This document shows, one piece after another, positions 25,821-34,951 of a stretch of 64,000 bases of DNA; positions within the stretch are counted from its first letter, which is position 1, and each line of letters starts with the position of its first letter. The notes under the pieces were generated by a model that saw only the letters and a program-made list of their open reading frames with translations, was not told where the DNA came from and did not search any database. The translations under genes and the position numbers were made by a program. Source of the stretch: JBGSUZ01 sp963677505 (lineage in GTDB: Bacteria > Bacillota > Clostridia > Peptostreptococcales > Acidaminobacteraceae); contig CAXXWB010000014.1 in NCBI GenBank assembly GCA_963677505.2, positions 1 to 64,000 of the forward strand, in the 5' to 3' direction.

Positions 25821-27578
25821 CTATTTAACTTTAATTTTTTCAATAAGAGAAAGTTCAGGGGTTACGTACAGGGTCTTATTAGTTTGATAAATTACCATGC
25901 CCGGTTTTGCCCCACTTGGTTTAGAAACGTTTTTGACCAAAGTATAATCAATGGGAACTTGTCCTGAAAGTCTCCCTTTTGAGTGGTATGCAGCTAGTAA
26001 AGCGGCTTCCATAAGGGTTGCGTCAGGCACTTCTTCACCATTGGTTCTTACAATAACGTGAGAGCCTGGTATGAGCTTGGTATGAAGCCATAAATCTTTA
26101 TTAGAGGCCAATTTTAGAGTCAAATAGTCGTTCTGATAGTTGTTTTTGCCCACCAGAATGTCGAAGCCATCTGAACTGAGGAATTGCAAATACTTAAGCT
26201 TCATTTTTTTTGATTTATAGGCGGCAACTTTACGTTTTAAATAACCTTGATCTGCCAGTTCTGATCGAATTTCATCTAGGGTATCCGTATCGCTGCTGTT
26301 GTCGATTGCCGTCAAAACTTGTTCTAAATAATCTACTTCATGCTGTGTTTCTTCAAGCTGTTTCAAAATTTCAATTTGCCCCGTTTTGGCTTTGTTGTAT
26401 TTTTTAAAATAGCGCTGTGCATTTTCAGAAGGACTTAATCTTAAATCCAATTCAATAATCTGAGTGCTGATGGGGTCAGTATAATAATTTTCAACTTCTG
26501 CCCGAGACATACCTTTTTCTATTCGATAGAGGTTGGCAAGAATCAATTCGCCTAAAACTTTATACTGCTCACTATGTTCGGCATTTTCAAAGTCTTCCTG
26601 CAACTTACTTTGCTTGAGCCAAGCTTTTTCCAGACGCTGAGAAACGGATTTTCTCATGTGAGCGCCTTTTTGATCAATTCGATTGGAATGGTCTTTTGAA
26701 CCAAAGAAGGTATTGGTCAACTGGACGGCAGAATCAAAATAAGTAATTCTCGAGTCATTTTTCATTGCTACTGGAACAAAACAAAGGACTTCACGAGGTT
26801 TTTCCTTATGAGCATCTTCATAAAACATGGCATGTTCATAGGTATTACTCAGTAGCTTAGATTGAAAATCTTTTAACAAAGACAATAAATCTTCTAATTG
26901 ATGTGTGTGCCAATCACATAAACATAAATCGGTTGGCAAGTTTTCGTTGGAAAGGAGCCACTGAGCGCTGGAGGGGCTAAAACCCTGCCATTCCTTAACA
27001 AGGTACTTATGGGGTAATAATTCTGAATCTCGAAGCATTTCTAATGTTGGCAGATTTTCTAGGAGATTTTTTTTATCAAAGGGTGGCGGGGTGTAAGGAA
27101 TACCCGGAAAAATCTGACGTGTACGACTCACTGCAGCTGAAATTCGTTTAATGGACTCTAATATTTTAAGATTTGATTGCTGATATAAAATAATATTAGA
27201 ATGCTTGCCCATGATTTCAATACAAAGGATTTTAGTGCTTAAATCCCCAAGCTCATCCCGAGATTCAATTTCTACTTCGATTACCCGTTCAAGGCCCATT
27301 TGACGAATGGCTTGAATGCGACCACCTGAAAGGTGTTTTCTTAGTAGCATACAGAACATTGGCGCCTGCATAGGATTTTCTTTTTTTTCTTCTGAAAGGG
27401 AAAGATAAGGGATGGAAGCATCCGCTGAAATTTTAAGTTTATAATTATGGGCATCTGCTCTAATGTGTATAAGCAATTCATCTTTTTCAGGTTGGTGGAT
27501 TTTATCTATTTTACCGCCAACCAGTGTCGTGCTTAGCTCGTTGACTAAGCTTCTAAAAAACAGGCCATCATATGCCAT
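25821..27578 (-). CDS. rqcH: Rqc2-like ribosome quality control factor RqcH (NFACT)
   Basis: RqcH binds obstructed 50S subunits and adds C-terminal alanine tails that mark incomplete proteins for degradation. It was formerly annotated as fibronectin-binding protein. The 585-residue product has an NFACT-N domain (MAYDGLFFRSLVNEL onward), a long coiled coil (about 300-450) and a C-terminal NFACT-R domain with LWLHTKLIPGSHVIVR near residue 500. On the minus strand the ATG at 27578 has AGGAGG 8 bases upstream; the GTG at 27587 lies within that site. It is a single gene convergent with pyrR-MFS. Confidence 0.94.
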   Translation of the reverse strand: MAYDGLFFRSLVNELSTTLVGGKIDKIHQPEKDELLIHIRADAHNYKLKISADASIPYLSLSEEKKENPMQAPMFCMLLRKHLSGGRIQAIRQMGLERVIEVEIESRDELGDLSTKILCIEIMGKHSNIILYQQSNLKILESIKRISAAVSRTRQIFPGIPYTPPPFDKKNLLENLPTLEMLRDSELLPHKYLVKEWQGFSPSSAQWLLSNENLPTDLCLCDWHTHQLEDLLSLLKDFQSKLLSNTYEHAMFYEDAHKEKPREVLCFVPVAMKNDSRITYFDSAVQLTNTFFGSKDHSNRIDQKGAHMRKSVSQRLEKAWLKQSKLQEDFENAEHSEQYKVLGELILANLYRIEKGMSRAEVENYYTDPISTQIIELDLRLSPSENAQRYFKKYNKAKTGQIEILKQLEETQHEVDYLEQVLTAIDNSSDTDTLDEIRSELADQGYLKRKVAAYKSKKMKLKYLQFLSSDGFDILVGKNNYQNDYLTLKLASNKDLWLHTKLIPGSHVIVRTNGEEVPDATLMEAALLAAYHSKGRLSGQVPIDYTLVKNVSKPSGAKPGMVIYQTNKTLYVTPELSLIEKIKVK

Positions 27579-27624
27579 GGAGAACACCTCCTAATAACAG
27601 TTGCTAATGCTAGTGTTTCAAGTC

Positions 27625-27633
27625 AGTATAGCA
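27625..27633 (-). promoter_or_regulatory. Probable extended -10 promoter for rqcH
   Basis: On the minus strand TGC-TATACT (27633 down to 27625) forms an extended -10 element about 47 bases upstream of the rqcH start. No good -35 box is seen. Confidence 0.5.
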
Positions 27634-27683
27634 CTAAAATAGGTCTTTTAAAAGAAATATATCCTATAGGGAGTCTTAATATA

Positions 27684-27692
27684 TGGTATGAT
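27684..27692 (+). promoter_or_regulatory. Probable extended -10 promoter for dapF
   Basis: TGG-TATGAT (27684-27692) is a good extended -10 element. Transcription would begin near 27698, exactly at the start of the inverted-repeat leader. The -35 region is poor. Confidence 0.6.
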
Positions 27693-27696
27693 AGTA

Positions 27697-27760
27697 GGGA
27701 TTGGAAATATAGCAAGAGAAGCGTCATCGCTTATGCAGAGTTCCAATTGATAATAATCCC
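27697..27760 (+). other. Structured 5' leader of dapF
   Basis: Three nested stems can be drawn by eye: GGGA with TCCC (27697-27700/27757-27760), TTGGAA with TTCCAA (27701-27706/27741-27746), and GCA/TGC plus AAGCG-TCAT-CGCTT (27719-27732). Together they form an elongated hairpin with internal loops in the transcript leader, ending 20 bases before the dapF ATG. There is no terminator tail, and it does not look like the known lysine riboswitch. The fold has not been computed. Confidence 0.45.
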
Positions 27761-27780
27761 ATAAGGCAGGTGAACAACAA

Positions 27781-28617
27781 ATGAAATTTATGAAATGGCA
27801 TGGTGCAGGCAATGATTTTATATTGATGAACCATAAAGAACTTCAAAACCATAGTCATGAATATTTATCAAATTTAGCAGCAAAAATGTGTCACAGGCGG
27901 TTTGGTATTGGTGCGGACGGACTTATGATTGCTTATCCTTCTGATATAGCAGATGCAAAAATGGTCTACTATAATTCCGATGGTTCTTATGCGGCCATGT
28001 GTGGCAATGGCATTAGGTGTTTTGGTGCTTTCTGTCTAGAGACGGGTATCGTTCAAAAGAATCCATTCACCGTTGAGACAGGTGACGGGGTCAAAACCCT
28101 TTCTGCAAACACAGAAAAGGGCTATCAGCTCACAGTGAACATGGGAAGTTCAGAGCTTAGCCCAGAGAAAATTCCAAGCACCCTCAGTGAAGAAGCTGTT
28201 AAAGGCACAGAAATATCAGTAGAAGATGAAACCTTTATGATTCACGTATTAAAAGTTGGTGTACCTCATACGGTGGTTCAGTTAGGACAGCGCCAATTTG
28301 ACGATAAGGAATTTATTAAATATGGTAGTGTGATTGAAAAATTGCCTATTTTCCCTGAAAGAACCAATGTTAATTTTGTCAAATGGATTGACAGGAACCA
28401 TTTACGGGTAGATACATGGGAGAGGGGCGCAGGTCTTACCTTGGCATGTGGCACAGGGGTTTGCTCAAGTGCGTATACCTTTCATCGTTTAGGTCTTGTG
28501 GACTTGCCAGTAATGGTAAATGTTGCAGGTGGAGAACTTTCTATTGATATCAAAGAAGGTCAAATTGAAATGACGGGTCCTGCAGAGGCTATTGCAACGG
28601 GAGAATTCTTACTTTAA
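27781..28617 (+). CDS. dapF: Diaminopimelate epimerase
   Basis: DapF converts LL- to meso-diaminopimelate for lysine and peptidoglycan, supplying the residue that MurE (DNPR type) adds. The 278-residue protein has the two catalytic cysteines in the expected contexts: MCGNGIRC with Cys74 and ACGTGVC with Cys223. It starts 20 bases after a structured leader. It is the first gene of the long + strand run that reaches thiN. No other dap genes are present. Confidence 0.96.
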   Translation: MKFMKWHGAGNDFILMNHKELQNHSHEYLSNLAAKMCHRRFGIGADGLMIAYPSDIADAKMVYYNSDGSYAAMCGNGIRCFGAFCLETGIVQKNPFTVETGDGVKTLSANTEKGYQLTVNMGSSELSPEKIPSTLSEEAVKGTEISVEDETFMIHVLKVGVPHTVVQLGQRQFDDKEFIKYGSVIEKLPIFPERTNVNFVKWIDRNHLRVDTWERGAGLTLACGTGVCSSAYTFHRLGLVDLPVMVNVAGGELSIDIKEGQIEMTGPAEAIATGEFLL

Positions 28618-28710
28618 AAATCAAGGAAGAATAGACCATCAATCATTTAATTAAAGTAGTTCATCAAATGATAAATAATGAAATTTAAATATTAATCTTG
28701 GAGGCACATT

Positions 28711-29592
28711 ATGATTTTTAGCATGACAGGTTACGGCAGAGGCGAAGTGGAAACACAAACCCACAAAGTGGTTATTGAAATGAAATCGGTCAATCACCGA
28801 TACAGTGAAGTTTTGGTCAAAATGCCGAAAAAACTCAATATGTTTGAAGACCGTATCAAAAATATGGTTAAGAATAGTATTTCAAGAGGTCGCTTAGAAA
28901 TTTTCATCAACTTTGAAGAACAAGTGGGCGAAGATTATATGATCAAACCGAACTTTGCGGTTTTAGATCAGTACGTTAGTACACTTAGCGCGATGAAAGA
29001 GCGTTATCAATTAAAAGAAGAAATTGGATTAGGTCTCTTGGCAAGGTATCCTGATGCCTTGTCTGTAGAATATAAAGAAGCAGATGAAGAAACCATTTGG
29101 AGCTTGTTATCAGAAGCCATGGACAAAGCTTTGGCAGCTATGATGGATATGCGTAAAAAAGAAGGGGACAAGTTAGCAGAAGATATTTTAGGCAGAGTAG
29201 AGGGCATCAAAGGGACACTTGAGAAGATTGAAGCTCAATCACCACAACTTGTTGAAATGTATGAAACTCGTTTAACCGATCGCATCAAGGAACTTCTCAG
29301 TGACTTTGCAGAGTTAGATGAGTCAAAAATCATACACGAAGTTGCTATTTTTGCGGATAAAACTAATATTGCAGAAGAAGTGGTCAGATTGAGAAGTCAC
29401 TTTGTTCAAATTGAAGAGATCTTCAAATCGGGCGGCGCCATAGGCAGAAAGCTTGACTTCCTCATTCAAGAGATGAACCGAGAAATCAATACAATAGGCT
29501 CGAAATCACCTGACCTAAATATTGCCAATTCAGTCATTGAAGTTAAGAGTGAAATTGAAAAAATTAGGGAACAAGTCCAGAATATTGAATAA
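28711..29592 (+). CDS. yicC: YicC/YloC-family endoribonuclease
   Basis: YicC-family proteins are ring-forming endoribonucleases acting on RNA such as small RNAs in E. coli. The 293-residue length is typical. The N-terminal SMTGYGRGE and SVNHRY segments and the C-terminal EIFKSGGAIGRKLDFLIQEMNRE stretch identify the family. TTGGAGG precedes the ATG. In Firmicutes the usual order is yicC-remA-gmk-rpoZ; remA is missing here and only a 150-base non-coding gap remains. Confidence 0.93.
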   Translation: MIFSMTGYGRGEVETQTHKVVIEMKSVNHRYSEVLVKMPKKLNMFEDRIKNMVKNSISRGRLEIFINFEEQVGEDYMIKPNFAVLDQYVSTLSAMKERYQLKEEIGLGLLARYPDALSVEYKEADEETIWSLLSEAMDKALAAMMDMRKKEGDKLAEDILGRVEGIKGTLEKIEAQSPQLVEMYETRLTDRIKELLSDFAELDESKIIHEVAIFADKTNIAEEVVRLRSHFVQIEEIFKSGGAIGRKLDFLIQEMNREINTIGSKSPDLNIANSVIEVKSEIEKIREQVQNIE

Positions 29593-29742
29593 TTGCATTG
29601 CTGAATTTCAATAATCTATGAATAATATCAATTATCTCTTGATATTCTCTGCGAAGATGGTTAAAATTGATGGGTCAGGTAAAGAATGATGATTTGTTCA
29701 TGACAGCGAAATTCTCGCGAACGATCAAAAAGGAGTTTGAAT

Positions 29743-30381
29743 ATGAAGAGAAGAGGTCTGCTCATTGTGGTCTCAGGGCCGTCAGGTGTCGGCAAGGGAA
29801 CTATATGCAAAGAACTTTTCAAGAGCAGTGATGACATTCACTTATCCGTTTCTGTAACGACTCGGGCAGCTAGAGAAGGAGAAGTTCACGGAAAGAACTA
29901 TTTCTTCATTAGCAAAGAAGCGTTTCAAAGCATGATTGAAAACGATGAGCTCTTGGAATACGCACAAGTGTATGATAATTACTACGGCACTCCAAAAGGA
30001 TTTGTCATGGATCAGCTCGAACAAGGCAGAGATATTCTCCTTGAAATTGATATTCAAGGTGCTTTACAAGTGAAGGACAGATACCCTGAGGGTGTGTTTG
30101 TGTTCATTGTACCACCTTCAATGGAAGAACTTAGAAACCGAATCGTAGGGAGAGGTACAGAAACTCTTGAAGCCATCAATAAGCGTTTTTCCAGCGCCTA
30201 TGATGAGATTGACTTGATGAGTAACTACGATTATTATATTATTAATGATACTGTTCAAAATGCTACAAAGCGTCTTCAATATATTCTTGAAGCTGAACGC
30301 TATAGAATTTTACCTGAGAACGTAACAGAGCTCATCCAAGAGCTGAAGGAGGAAAAAAATAATGTTGAATCCACCTATTAA
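29743..30381 (+). CDS. gmk: Guanylate kinase
   Basis: Gmk phosphorylates GMP to GDP. The 212-residue protein has the P-loop GPSGVGKGT at residues 12-20, the GMP-binding TTRAAREGEVHGKNYFF stretch, and the EIDIQGA segment. The ATG at 29743 has AAGGAG 7 bases upstream, whereas the TTG at 29737 is too close to it. The gene end overlaps rpoZ by 20 bases, so the two are translationally coupled. Confidence 0.96.
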   Translation: MKRRGLLIVVSGPSGVGKGTICKELFKSSDDIHLSVSVTTRAAREGEVHGKNYFFISKEAFQSMIENDELLEYAQVYDNYYGTPKGFVMDQLEQGRDILLEIDIQGALQVKDRYPEGVFVFIVPPSMEELRNRIVGRGTETLEAINKRFSSAYDEIDLMSNYDYYIINDTVQNATKRLQYILEAERYRILPENVTELIQELKEEKNNVESTY

Positions 30382-30568
30382 CGAACTAATCGAGATTGCA
30401 GGAAGCCGTTATTCTTTAGTAATTGCAGCTTCAAAGCGTGCAAGACAAATCATCGATGGTGACGAAGTTTACGTATATGCAAAATCTTTACACAAACCTG
30501 TATCAATTGCTACACAAGAAATTTATGAAGGCAAGATCGAGTGTGTTAAAAGCACAGATCAAGACTAA
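30362..30568 (+). CDS. rpoZ: RNA polymerase omega subunit
   Basis: Omega assists assembly of RNA polymerase by binding the beta-prime subunit. The 68-residue protein has the family pattern: PPINELIE near the N-terminus, then SRYSLVIAASKRARQI and KPVSIATQEIYEGKI. AAGGAGG lies within the end of gmk, 8 bases before the ATG. The gmk-rpoZ-coaBC-priA order is the standard Firmicutes arrangement. Confidence 0.95.
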   Translation: MLNPPINELIEIAGSRYSLVIAASKRARQIIDGDEVYVYAKSLHKPVSIATQEIYEGKIECVKSTDQD

Positions 30569-30580
30569 ACAGACAAAGTG

Positions 30581-30618
30581 CTTTTCTCCTTTGAATTAAC
30601 AAAGGGGAGAAGCCTTTT
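30581..30618 (+). terminator. Possible weak terminator after rpoZ
   Basis: A 13-bp stem with two G-U pairs (30581-30593 with 30600-30612) encloses AATTAA. The tail CCTTTTCC is short, so termination may be partial. Confidence 0.5.
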
Positions 30619-30642
30619 CCATAAAAGGATGGTGTTGACATC

Positions 30643-31845
30643 ATGTTAACCGGAAAAAATATTGTCCTTGGGGTTACTGGCGGTATTGCAGTTTACAAAG
30701 CAGTAGACTTAGTCAGTCGTCTTAGGAAACTTAATGCCAATGTATACGTGGTCATGACAGAACATGCAAAAGCTTTTGTAACGCCTCTCACTTTCCAGTC
30801 TATGTCTCAGAACTATGTTGTACACGACATGTTTGAAGAACCAAAGACTTGGGATGTAGAACATATTGCTCTGGCTAAGAGAGCGGATTTATTTGTTGTG
30901 GCACCAGCGACAGCAAATGTTATTGGAAAGGTGTGTCACGGCATAGCAGATGACTTCCTTACAACGACAATTATGGCAACTCCTGCAAAAGTAGTGTTTG
31001 CCCCTGCTATGAATACGAATATGTATATTAACCCCATTACGCAGGGTAACATTGAAAGCTTAAAAACTTTAGGTTATGATTTTATAGAACCAGGTTCAGG
31101 TAGACTTGCCTGTGGAGATATTGGTGCTGGCAAAATGGCAGAACCAGAAGATATTGTAAATTATATTGTTGATTACTTTACACCTAAAGCCCTTCCAATG
31201 GCAGGTGTAAAGGTTCTTGTCAGCGCAGGGCCAACAATTGAAAAAATAGATCCTATACGTTTTATCACAAATCGCTCTACAGGGAAAATGGGTTATGCCA
31301 TTGCCAAGAAAGCGACTGAACTTGGAGCAGAAGTTACTTTGGTTTCAGGACCTACCCAGTTGGAACCACCAAAGGGTGTAACGTTTGTCCCTATAGAAAC
31401 AGCCCTAGAAATGTATGAAGCCATTATGAGAGTTGTTGAAGCACAGGATATTATCATTAAGACAGCAGCCGTTGCAGACTATCGTCCAAAAGAAGTGGCA
31501 ACGGAGAAAATTAAAAAAGCAGATGGCGAATTGGCGATGGCCTTTACCCGCAACCCAGATATATTGAAATCTATTGGTGAAAGAAAGACCCATCAAGTAT
31601 TGGTTGGCTTTGCGGCAGAGACTATGAATGTCCTTGCTTATGCCAAACGCAAAATTGAACAAAAACACTTAGATTTTATTGTTGCTAATGATGTTTCTCA
31701 AACAGGTGCAGGTTTTGGAACGGACACGAATATTGTTACCATCATAGATAAAGAAGGTAATGCAGTGGATTATGATCAGCGTTCAAAAGAAGCTGTGGCT
31801 GAAATTGTCCTTGAAAAGGCCATGCATTATCATCAAAACAAATAG
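30643..31845 (+). CDS. coaBC: Bifunctional phosphopantothenoylcysteine decarboxylase/synthetase CoaBC
   Basis: CoaBC joins cysteine to 4'-phosphopantothenate and decarboxylates the product on the way to coenzyme A. The 400-residue protein has an N-terminal flavin-dependent CoaC domain (residues 1 to about 185, with GVTGGIAVYKAV and PAMNTNMY). The C-terminal CoaB domain follows, with SAGPTIEKIDPIRFITNRSTGKMG. CoaD, the next-but-one enzyme of the pathway, is encoded further down the window. Confidence 0.96.
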   Translation: MLTGKNIVLGVTGGIAVYKAVDLVSRLRKLNANVYVVMTEHAKAFVTPLTFQSMSQNYVVHDMFEEPKTWDVEHIALAKRADLFVVAPATANVIGKVCHGIADDFLTTTIMATPAKVVFAPAMNTNMYINPITQGNIESLKTLGYDFIEPGSGRLACGDIGAGKMAEPEDIVNYIVDYFTPKALPMAGVKVLVSAGPTIEKIDPIRFITNRSTGKMGYAIAKKATELGAEVTLVSGPTQLEPPKGVTFVPIETALEMYEAIMRVVEAQDIIIKTAAVADYRPKEVATEKIKKADGELAMAFTRNPDILKSIGERKTHQVLVGFAAETMNVLAYAKRKIEQKHLDFIVANDVSQTGAGFGTDTNIVTIIDKEGNAVDYDQRSKEAVAEIVLEKAMHYHQNK

Positions 31846-31888
31846 ATTTCGCATTGAATTTATGATTTTCACCGCGAAGGAAAAAATA

Positions 31889-31912
31889 AAGGAGTAGGGA
31901 AACCTACTCCTT
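31889..31912 (+). other. GAAA-capped hairpin between coaBC and priA
   Basis: A perfect 10-bp stem AAGGAGTAGG/CCTACTCCTT is closed by a GAAA tetraloop. It lacks a T-tract on the + strand. It may be an mRNA processing or stabilising structure. A TATAAT at 31945-31950 lies shortly after, but too close to the priA ribosome site to be a convincing promoter. Confidence 0.45.
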
Positions 31913-31972
31913 CTAACATGCCCTAGGTCAAAAACCTTATGGGGTATAATGGTTTTAAAGGAGGTGTCAGAG

Positions 31973-34450
31973 ATGGTCCATTCAATCAAATATGTAGAAG
32001 TGGTTTTGCTAAGGCAGACCAAACGAATAGACCGCCTGTTTTCTTACGCCGTTCCTGAACATTTAGCAGAGGCTACAAGACCTGGAATGAAAGTGCAAGT
32101 CCCTTTTGGGAAAGCTAATCAAACCCATGAGGCTATAGTGGTCTCTGAAATCAGCGAAAGTGACTTGGCAGAGCAGGTAGCCCTATCTAAGATTAAACCG
32201 ATCGCTGCTGTTTGCGACGATGTACCTTGGATCGATCACAGTGCTGTTCAATTGGCATTATGGCTCCGTGAGCAATATATTTGTACTTACAGCGAGGCTT
32301 TCAGCTTGTTTATGCCTGCGGGTACTAAGCTGAAGCGTGACTATGCTTTATCCTGGTTAGAAAAACCAAGTCCTGAAAGTTTAGATGTGGACGGTCTGTC
32401 CTGTTTTGTAAAAATAGAATCAAAAAATAAGCCTTTACTCAGCTATTTTGAAGGCACTAAAGAAGACAAGAAGATTCAACAATGGCTCAAACAAGGGATT
32501 TTAGAAAAAGAAGAACATCTTTATACCGATGTAGATGACGCCGAAAAGTTTTACATCGACTTGAAAATGGATTTGAAGCATGCTGAAAAACTATATGCGG
32601 AACTACCAGACCGATTTGCTGCCCAAAAGCGGCTTCTTAAGCACGTGATGGTTTATGGCAGGACCGATGAGTCGACCCTCAGACAAGTGACGGGATCAAC
32701 TACCGCAGGTATTGTAAAATTTGTGGAAAAAGGTTATTTTACGAGAGAAGCTGAAGTGGTATTAACCCTTCCAGACCATCATGTTTTTTCAGAAGAGCAC
32801 ACTTATTTGGGTCTTTCAGAAGAACAACAAGGGGCCTTTGATACCGTAGCGCCCTTTATTGCAGATCAAATCCATCAAACCTTTTTACTTCACGGTGTAA
32901 CGGGCAGTGGTAAAACGGAAGTCTACATGGAATGGGTGGATATGGCTCTTCAAATGGGGAAACAAGCTTTGATGATGGTCCCTGAAATCTCACTTACCCC
33001 CCAAATGGTGGATCGTTTTAGACGCCGTTTTGGAGATCAAGTGGGGGTATTTCACAGTCGCCTCAATTTAAGACAGCGATATGACCAGTGGCAGGCGGTT
33101 AAAAAAGGTCAATTACCTATTGTTATTGGTGCCAGATCGGCTATTTTCTCGCCACTTTTTAAACCGGGCATTATTATTGTAGATGAAGCTCACGAAAGTT
33201 CATATAAATCAGAGACAACCCCAAAATACCAAGGGGTTGAAGTGGCCATACGCATGGGAGAACTTCACAATGCCCCAGTCATATTGGGGTCAGCTACTCC
33301 TGGAATTGAACATTTTTATCAAACGGCTGTAGGCTCAATCGACAAAATTGTCATGAAGAAGCGGTTCAATGAAACAGAACTGCCCTCTGTAGATTTAATT
33401 GATATGCGCGAAGAACTGGTTTCAGGGAATCGCAGTATCTTTAGCAGACGACTTCATGAACAGATTGGTCTTGCACTCAGAAGTCATAAACAGATTATGT
33501 TGCTCATGAATCGTAAGGGCTTCAGTACTCATGTTGCCTGTCGTGCCTGTGGATTTAGCATGAAATGTCCTGATTGTGAAGTCGGACTGACCTATCATAA
33601 AGGCGCTTCACATTTAAGATGCAGTTATTGCCAGTACAGAATCAGCATACCTAAAAAGTGTCCATCCTGTGGGAGTCCGTATTTTAAACATTTTGGTACG
33701 GGGACAGAAAAAGTTTTGGAAGAAACGCTGAAGCTATTCCCTCAGGCAGTTGTAGACAGACTGGATTCAGAGACCACTTCAAAAAAAGGTGATTTGGAAT
33801 CTATTTTAGACCGTTTTGAGTCAGGAGAAACGGATATTCTAATTGGAACCCAAATGATTTCTAAAGGACTAGATTTTAAAAATGTAGGGCTGGTAGGGGT
33901 TATTGCCGCAGATTTGACTTTGAATCTACCGGATTTTCATGCTTCTGAAAGAACTTTCCAACTGCTGACTCAAGTTGCTGGAAGATCTGGGAGAGGTGAG
34001 GACAGAGGTCATGTGGTCATTCAAACTTATGAACCAGATCACTACGCCATTCAGGCCACTATGAAACACGATTTCGAAAAATTCTATGCCGATGAGATTC
34101 GTATTCGTGAAGCATTTAAATATCCGCCATTTTTCCAAATGGCAAGCATATTGATTACTTCACCTGAAAATATTGAAGCTCAAAAAGCAGGGGACAGCAT
34201 ATTAAGACAGTTAAAAGACCTGCTTCAACCCGTGGGCAAAGAGCAGTACGAATTGTTCGGTCCAAGTCCAGCGGTCTATGCAAAAATAAAGAATAGATAT
34301 AGATGGCAAATTGTTATAAAATATAAAGAAGAACAAAAAAGCATGATCAATGAAATCATTCGGGCGGCTTGCTATGAAAAGCTTGATTCTAAAGCTTTCT
34401 CTGAGTATTTAAGAGTCATTGTAGATCCAAGAGCCCAGAGTATATTATAA
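31973..34450 (+). CDS. priA: Primosomal replication restart helicase PriA
   Basis: PriA recognises stalled forks and reloads the replicative helicase. The 825-residue protein has an N-terminal 3'-DNA-binding region, Walker A GVTGSGKT near residue 309, the DEAH box near 404, and a zinc-binding insert with eight cysteines (CRACG, CPDC, CSYC, CPSC) near 525-570. The helicase C motifs follow, including GRSGRG. The ATG at 31973 has AAAGGAGGTG 7 bases before it; the ATG at 31949 precedes that site and is unlikely. Confidence 0.96.
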   Translation: MVHSIKYVEVVLLRQTKRIDRLFSYAVPEHLAEATRPGMKVQVPFGKANQTHEAIVVSEISESDLAEQVALSKIKPIAAVCDDVPWIDHSAVQLALWLREQYICTYSEAFSLFMPAGTKLKRDYALSWLEKPSPESLDVDGLSCFVKIESKNKPLLSYFEGTKEDKKIQQWLKQGILEKEEHLYTDVDDAEKFYIDLKMDLKHAEKLYAELPDRFAAQKRLLKHVMVYGRTDESTLRQVTGSTTAGIVKFVEKGYFTREAEVVLTLPDHHVFSEEHTYLGLSEEQQGAFDTVAPFIADQIHQTFLLHGVTGSGKTEVYMEWVDMALQMGKQALMMVPEISLTPQMVDRFRRRFGDQVGVFHSRLNLRQRYDQWQAVKKGQLPIVIGARSAIFSPLFKPGIIIVDEAHESSYKSETTPKYQGVEVAIRMGELHNAPVILGSATPGIEHFYQTAVGSIDKIVMKKRFNETELPSVDLIDMREELVSGNRSIFSRRLHEQIGLALRSHKQIMLLMNRKGFSTHVACRACGFSMKCPDCEVGLTYHKGASHLRCSYCQYRISIPKKCPSCGSPYFKHFGTGTEKVLEETLKLFPQAVVDRLDSETTSKKGDLESILDRFESGETDILIGTQMISKGLDFKNVGLVGVIAADLTLNLPDFHASERTFQLLTQVAGRSGRGEDRGHVVIQTYEPDHYAIQATMKHDFEKFYADEIRIREAFKYPPFFQMASILITSPENIEAQKAGDSILRQLKDLLQPVGKEQYELFGPSPAVYAKIKNRYRWQIVIKYKEEQKSMINEIIRAACYEKLDSKAFSEYLRVIVDPRAQSIL

Positions 34451-34493
34451 TTGTAAATTAAATAATAATCGTATTGAAGGAGGATGCCCCTTT

Positions 34494-34949
34494 ATGGCAA
34501 TCAGAACCATTAGAACAGAGGAAGATCCAATACTCAGAAAAAAAAGTAGAGTCATTGAGGTGATTGACGATAAACTTAAGACAATCATAGAAGATATGAT
34601 TGACACTATGTATGACGCTGACGGCGTTGGTCTTGCCGCGCCACAAATTGGTATTTTGAAAAGAGTTGTAGTCATTGATGTTTATGACGAGACGGGAGTT
34701 AAAATTTTAATAAACCCTGAAATTATTGCAACAGAAGGGGAACAATGTGAATTAGAGGGCTGTTTAAGTCTCCCTGGAAAAAGTGGTTTGGTTAAAAGAC
34801 CGACAAAGACAGTTGTAAAAGCGCAGGATCTTAGCGGTAGAACCATTGAAATTACTGGAGAAGGTTTACTGGCAGTTGCTCTTTGTCACGAAATTGATCA
34901 TCTTGATGGTATTCTCTATTCAGACAAAATCGTTGAGGAAGAGGCATAG
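34494..34949 (+). CDS. def: Peptide deformylase
   Basis: Deformylase removes the N-formyl group from nascent proteins, pairing with fmt, which follows at once. The 151-residue protein has all three motifs: GVGLAAPQIG from residue 42, EGCLSLPG with metal-binding Cys90, and HEIDH with His132 and His136. GAAGGAGG precedes the ATG. It follows priA by 43 bases in the conserved priA-def-fmt order. Confidence 0.97.
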   Translation: MAIRTIRTEEDPILRKKSRVIEVIDDKLKTIIEDMIDTMYDADGVGLAAPQIGILKRVVVIDVYDETGVKILINPEIIATEGEQCELEGCLSLPGKSGLVKRPTKTVVKAQDLSGRTIEITGEGLLAVALCHEIDHLDGILYSDKIVEEEA

Positions 34950-34951
34950 TC

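Noticed and set aside
31945..31950. TATAAT as a promoter for priA
   Set aside because: Transcription would begin at the ribosome site itself and no -35 box is present at the right distance.
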